Source: an uncultured Eubacteriales bacterium
Lineage (GTDB): Bacteria > Bacillota > Clostridia > Oscillospirales > Acutalibacteraceae
DNA: 10,070 nt
Assembly: GCA_934476545.1 (NCBI GenBank)
Contig: CAKSOB010000051.1
Span: 1-10,070, forward strand
Reading direction: 5' to 3'
Positions 7,349 through 10,070 of this stretch are shown one piece after another; the stretch's first letter is position 1, and each line of letters begins with the position of its first letter. A program made the position numbers and the translations under genes. The notes below the pieces were generated by a model. It saw nothing but the letters and a program-made list of their open reading frames with translations. It ran no database searches and was not told the origin of the DNA.

Positions 7349-7383
7349 ACGGTGGGAAGATTGGATGAAATGAGGTGGAAAAT

Positions 7384-8322
7384 ATGAATATTTTACACTT
7401 ACGCTATGCGTTGGAGGTGGAAAAAACAGGTTCCATCACCCATGCGGCAGACAATTTGTATGTTGGGCAGCCAAATCTCAGCAAAGCCATCAAAGAATTG
7501 GAAAATACCATCGGTATCACCATTTTTAAACGGACGGTAAAGGGAATGCTTCCCACCCCCAAAGGTGCGGAGTTTTTAGCAAATGCCAGAAAGGTCATTG
7601 CCAAAATCGACGAACTGGACAGTATGTATCATACCGATCGGGTGAAAAAACGAGTGTTTAATGTATCGGTGCCAAGAGCGTCCTATATCAGTGAGGCATT
7701 TACGCATTTTCTAACGCATTTAGAGGAAGAGGAACAGCTGGAGATCAACTTCAAAGAAACCAATTCCTTAGAAGCCATCCGCAACATTGTGGAAAATGAG
7801 TACAATTTGGGCGTTGTTCGCTACCATTCCGATTACGAAAAGTTTTTTCAGAATCTGTTAGAAAGCAAAAATATCCATGCGCATACGCTGTGGGAATTTG
7901 AAGCTATGGTTGCAATGTCCAAACAGCATCCGTTGGCAAAAAAGAAAAAGCTGATGTTGGATGACCTGCGAGGGTATACCATGTTGGCCCACGGAGATAC
8001 CTCCATTCCGTCGGTATCTTATTCCGAGATGCAGCCTACGGAGCTGCTCGCCATGGCAGACCGCAAGATTTTTCTCTTTGAACGAGGCAGCCAAATGGAT
8101 TTGCTTCGTGGCGTGGCGGGTACCTATATGTTGGTTTCTCCCATTCCGGAGGAGATTGTCAAAACTAACGGATTGGTTGTGAAAAAATGCGGTGGGCTGA
8201 ACGGCACCTATAAGGATGTTGTGATTTATCCTAAAAACTACAAATTGAAACGGTTGGATAAGGAATTTATCCAAGCCATTTATGACAGAAAGGATTCGCT
8301 GGAAAAAGAAAATAATACCTAA
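7384..8322 (+). CDS. LysR-type transcriptional regulator
   Basis: A 312-residue DNA-binding regulator of normal LTTR length. The N-terminal winged helix-turn-helix spans about 1-60, with the recognition part in SITHAADNLYVGQPNLSKAI followed by KELENTIGITIFKR and the wing/linker PTPKGAEFLANA. From about 90 to 300 it has the periplasmic-binding-protein-like effector domain (FNVSVPRASYISEAF at its start; MVAMSKQHPLAKKKK mid-domain). The start is ATG 7384, because GAGGTGG at 7372-7378 is well placed for it; an in-frame GTG at 7375 lies inside that site. It is divergent from cstA and shares a dyad-rich control region with it, so cstA regulation and autoregulation are the likely roles (inference). 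No terminator is seen after it, so it could also read into the alcohol dehydrogenase gene. The effector is unknown. Confidence 0.93.
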   Translation: MNILHLRYALEVEKTGSITHAADNLYVGQPNLSKAIKELENTIGITIFKRTVKGMLPTPKGAEFLANARKVIAKIDELDSMYHTDRVKKRVFNVSVPRASYISEAFTHFLTHLEEEEQLEINFKETNSLEAIRNIVENEYNLGVVRYHSDYEKFFQNLLESKNIHAHTLWEFEAMVAMSKQHPLAKKKKLMLDDLRGYTMLAHGDTSIPSVSYSEMQPTELLAMADRKIFLFERGSQMDLLRGVAGTYMLVSPIPEEIVKTNGLVVKKCGGLNGTYKDVVIYPKNYKLKRLDKEFIQAIYDRKDSLEKENNT

Positions 8323-8400
8323 CTTCCGCTTGGAACAGTATGGTATTGCTAAAACTATATAACCTCATTCCTATTTCATCATTCCATCTTTGGAAATAAT

Positions 8401-8418
8401 ATGTTAAATTATTAACAA
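8401..8418. promoter_or_regulatory. Rex (NADH/NAD+ sensor) operator upstream of the alcohol dehydrogenase
   Basis: ATGTTAAATTATTAACAA matches the published Firmicutes/Clostridia Rex consensus TTGTTAA-N4-TTAACAA at 13 of 14 defined positions; only the first base differs. The inner arms GTTAA (8403-8407) and TTAAC (8412-8416) are perfectly symmetrical. It ends 33 bases before the alcohol dehydrogenase ATG, in a place where bound Rex would block transcription. Rex leaves DNA when NADH rises, which would derepress a reductant-disposing enzyme. The exact promoter is not clear: a TTGGAA at 8390-8395 is a possible -35 without a good -10. Confidence 0.8.
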
Positions 8419-8451
8419 GGAGAAATTATTTCATATTTTCAGGAGGTAGTT

Positions 8452-9627
8452 ATGGCACGTTTTACATTACCAAGAGATATTTATTATGGAAAAGGCACAC
8501 TGGAAACTTTGAAAACCCTGAAGGGCAGTAAAGCGATGGTGGTTGTAGGCGGCGGCTCCATGAAGCGGTTTGGCTTTTTGGATCAAGTTGTGAACTATTT
8601 GAAAGAAGCCGGCATGGAAGTGCAGCTTTTTGAGAACGTAGAGCCGGATCCATCTGTGGAAACCGTTATGCGTGGCGCAAAAGCAATGCAGGAGTTTGAA
8701 CCGGATTGGATCGTAGCTATGGGTGGCGGTTCTCCGATTGATGCAGCAAAAGCCATGTGGACTTTCTACGAGTATCCAGAAACCACATTCGAGGACTTGA
8801 TTACACCATTCAGCTTCCCGGAACTGCGGAAAAAAGCAAAGTTCTTGGCAATTCCGTCCACATCCGGTACTGCAACCGAAGTTACGGCATTCTCCGTAAT
8901 CACAGATTACGAAAAGGGGATTAAGTATCCGTTGGCAGACTTTAACATCACTCCGGATATTGCCGTAGTTGACCCAACTTTGGCAGAAACTATGCCGCCA
9001 AAGCTGACCGCCCACACCGGTATGGACGCGCTGACCCATGCCATCGAAGCATATGTTTCTACCTTGAACGGCCCGTTTACCGACCCGTTGGCACTGAAAG
9101 CCATTCACATGGTATTTGATTATCTGCCGGATTCCTATAACGGCGATAAGACTGCCAGAGAGCAAATGCACTATGCGCAATGTTTGGCAGGCATGGCATT
9201 CTCTAACGCACTGTTGGGCATCGTTCACTCTATGGCACATAAAACCGGTGCGGCATTTTCTACCGGACATATTCCGCACGGTTGCGCCAATGCAATCTAC
9301 CTGCCATATGTCATTCAGTACAATGCCAAATGTGCAGCCGGTCGCTATGCAGACATTGCCCGCTCCGTAGGCATTACCGGAAACAGCGATGCAGAACTGG
9401 TAGAAGGCTTGTGCAAGAAGATTGATGAATATAATGTAAAACTGAACATCCCAAAGACGCTGAAAGAGTTTGGCATCAACGAGGATGAATTTAAAGAAAA
9501 AGTAGCTGCCATTGCCGAATTGGCAGTAGGCGATGCCTGCACCGGCTCCAACCCCAGACCGATTACACCGGCAGAGATGGAGAAGCTGCTTACCTGCACC
9601 TATTACGGCACAAAGGTAGATTTCTAA
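8452..9627 (+). CDS. Iron-containing (group III) alcohol dehydrogenase
   Basis: A 391-residue cytoplasmic NAD(P)H-dependent dehydrogenase, likely reducing acetaldehyde or butyraldehyde to alcohol. The dinucleotide-binding half carries VVVGGGSMKRFG at 30-41 and MGGGSPIDAAKAM at 90-102; PSTSGTATEVT lies at 135-145. Expected Fe ligands are all present: Asp192 and His196 in HTGMDALTHAIEAY, His259 in GIVHSMAH, and His276 in HIPHGCAN. His263 matches the catalytic-site His267 of FucO. The stretch between the last two ligands is three residues longer than in FucO. The sequence resembles clostridial butanol-dehydrogenase-like enzymes and the AdhE C-terminal domain, but there is no aldehyde dehydrogenase domain, so acyl-CoA reduction must come from elsewhere. 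AGGAGGT at 8441-8447 fixes the start. A Rex operator lies upstream and nfnA follows 43 bases downstream. Coenzyme and substrate choice remain open. Confidence 0.95.
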   Translation: MARFTLPRDIYYGKGTLETLKTLKGSKAMVVVGGGSMKRFGFLDQVVNYLKEAGMEVQLFENVEPDPSVETVMRGAKAMQEFEPDWIVAMGGGSPIDAAKAMWTFYEYPETTFEDLITPFSFPELRKKAKFLAIPSTSGTATEVTAFSVITDYEKGIKYPLADFNITPDIAVVDPTLAETMPPKLTAHTGMDALTHAIEAYVSTLNGPFTDPLALKAIHMVFDYLPDSYNGDKTAREQMHYAQCLAGMAFSNALLGIVHSMAHKTGAAFSTGHIPHGCANAIYLPYVIQYNAKCAAGRYADIARSVGITGNSDAELVEGLCKKIDEYNVKLNIPKTLKEFGINEDEFKEKVAAIAELAVGDACTGSNPRPITPAEMEKLLTCTYYGTKVDF

Positions 9628-9670
9628 GCGAATCCCTCACAGAAAATTTAGAAGGGTACGAAATAAAGCA

Positions 9671-10070
9671 ATGTATAAAATTTTGCGAAAAAAACGATTG
9701 AATCCAACGGTTACGCAAATGGTAATTGAAGCACCCGAAGTTGCAAAAAAGGCAGAGCCGGGTCAGTTCATCATTTTGCGTACAGATGAAAACGGCGAGC
9801 GTGTTCCCTTGACCATTGCCGACTATGATCGACAAGCGGGAACTATCACCATTATTTTCCAAATTGTCGGCAAAACCACCATGGCGCTGGACGAAATGAA
9901 CGAGGGCGAATGTCTGCACGATTTTGCAGGTCCATTGGGAGTTCCAACGCATACAGACGGTCTGAAAAAGGTTGCCGTTATCGGCGGCGGCGTAGGCTGC
10001 GCCATTGCGTTCCCCATTGCAAAAAAGCTCAGCGAGCAAGGCTGCGAAGTCCATGCGATTACCGGTTTCC
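9671..10070 (+). CDS. nfnA: NfnA-like FAD/NAD(P)-binding subunit of NADH-dependent ferredoxin:NADP+ oxidoreductase, 3' end cut off by window
   Basis: The frame runs open to the window end (133 codons of about 280). NfnAB performs flavin-based electron bifurcation: reduced ferredoxin + NADH + 2 NADP+ to oxidised ferredoxin + NAD+ + 2 NADPH, reversibly. Visible: the family N terminus MYKILRKK, PGQFIILR at 30-37, the flavin-binding RVPLTIADYD at 44-53, GPLG at 87-90, and the nucleotide-binding VAVIGGGVGCAIAFPIAK at 101-118, where relatives as I recall them usually read GGGVGIAP. The [2Fe-2S] cysteines and the partner gene nfnB lie beyond the edge. It starts at ATG 9671 by homology; the only good Shine-Dalgarno-like string (GAAGGG, 9651-9656) is rather far upstream. 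It is probably co-transcribed with the alcohol dehydrogenase. Alternatives are other members of the sulfide/dihydroorotate dehydrogenase-like electron-transfer family, such as PyrK, but no pyrD is next to it within the window. Confidence 0.83.
   Translation, partial: MYKILRKKRLNPTVTQMVIEAPEVAKKAEPGQFIILRTDENGERVPLTIADYDRQAGTITIIFQIVGKTTMALDEMNEGECLHDFAGPLGVPTHTDGLKKVAVIGGGVGCAIAFPIAKKLSEQGCEVHAITGF

Noticed and set aside
7375..7383. GTG at 7375 as the LysR start
   Set aside because: It falls within the GAGGTGG ribosome binding site for ATG 7384, and LysR proteins usually begin just before the first helix as MNILHLRY does.
8417..8422. AAGGAG overlapping the Rex site as a second ribosome binding site
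   Set aside because: No start codon follows at a suitable distance.
8467..9279. 270-codon open frame on the minus strand inside the alcohol dehydrogenase gene
   Set aside because: Antisense shadow of a gene with all metal ligands; its translation is rich in Cys, His and Arg with no coherent domain.
9590..10054. 154-codon open frame on the minus strand at the right edge
   Set aside because: Opposite the nfnA reading frame, which carries clear flavin and nucleotide-binding motifs; treated as a shadow.
1..10070. Search by eye for CRISPR repeats, insertion sequences, tRNA genes, attachment sites, toxin-antitoxin or defence genes
   Set aside because: None found; every gene here is of a known chromosomal family, and base composition looks even across the window.

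Overview
This is an ordinary chromosomal stretch from an anaerobic, low-to-mid GC Firmicute, most likely a gut-type Clostridia member (Oscillospirales/Ruminococcaceae-like is my guess; the genus cannot be read from this sequence). The signs are strong AGGAGG-type ribosome binding sites, GTG and TTG starts, a clostridial iron-containing alcohol dehydrogenase, an NfnA-type flavoprotein and a Rex-type operator. There is no insertion sequence, phage gene, CRISPR array, tRNA or rRNA, and no clear defence system or island. Genes fill almost all of it; the only gene-free stretches above about 200 bases are 3076-3323 and 7031-7383, and both look regulatory.

Left block (1-3113, plus strand): the 3' two thirds of malQ (4-alpha-glucanotransferase), then nnr (bifunctional NAD(P)HX epimerase/dehydratase), then a small lipoprotein that may have a LolA/GerS-like fold. 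The gaps are 10 and 11 bases, and a perfect 9-bp terminator hairpin follows, so this reads as one operon end.

Middle block (3251-5592, plus strand): a MATE-family exporter and a class I SAM-dependent methyltransferase, 57 bases apart and probably co-transcribed. They end at a bidirectional terminator shared with the convergent gene downstream.

Right-centre block (5551-8322): a short CstA-family transporter on the minus strand and a LysR-type regulator on the plus strand, transcribed divergently from a 353-base AT-rich region. That region holds a good promoter for each gene and several dyads. The layout is the usual one for a LysR protein controlling its neighbour.

Right block (8401-10070, plus strand): an iron-containing alcohol dehydrogenase preceded by a nearly perfect Rex operator, followed 43 bases later by a gene cut by the window edge that encodes NfnA, the small subunit of the electron-bifurcating NADH-dependent ferredoxin:NADP+ oxidoreductase. 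Together they look like a redox-controlled fermentation unit: Rex senses NADH/NAD+, Nfn exchanges electrons among NADH, NADPH and ferredoxin, and the dehydrogenase disposes of reductant as alcohol. The Rex operator and this pairing are the most informative observations here. I see no convincing evidence of an undescribed system.
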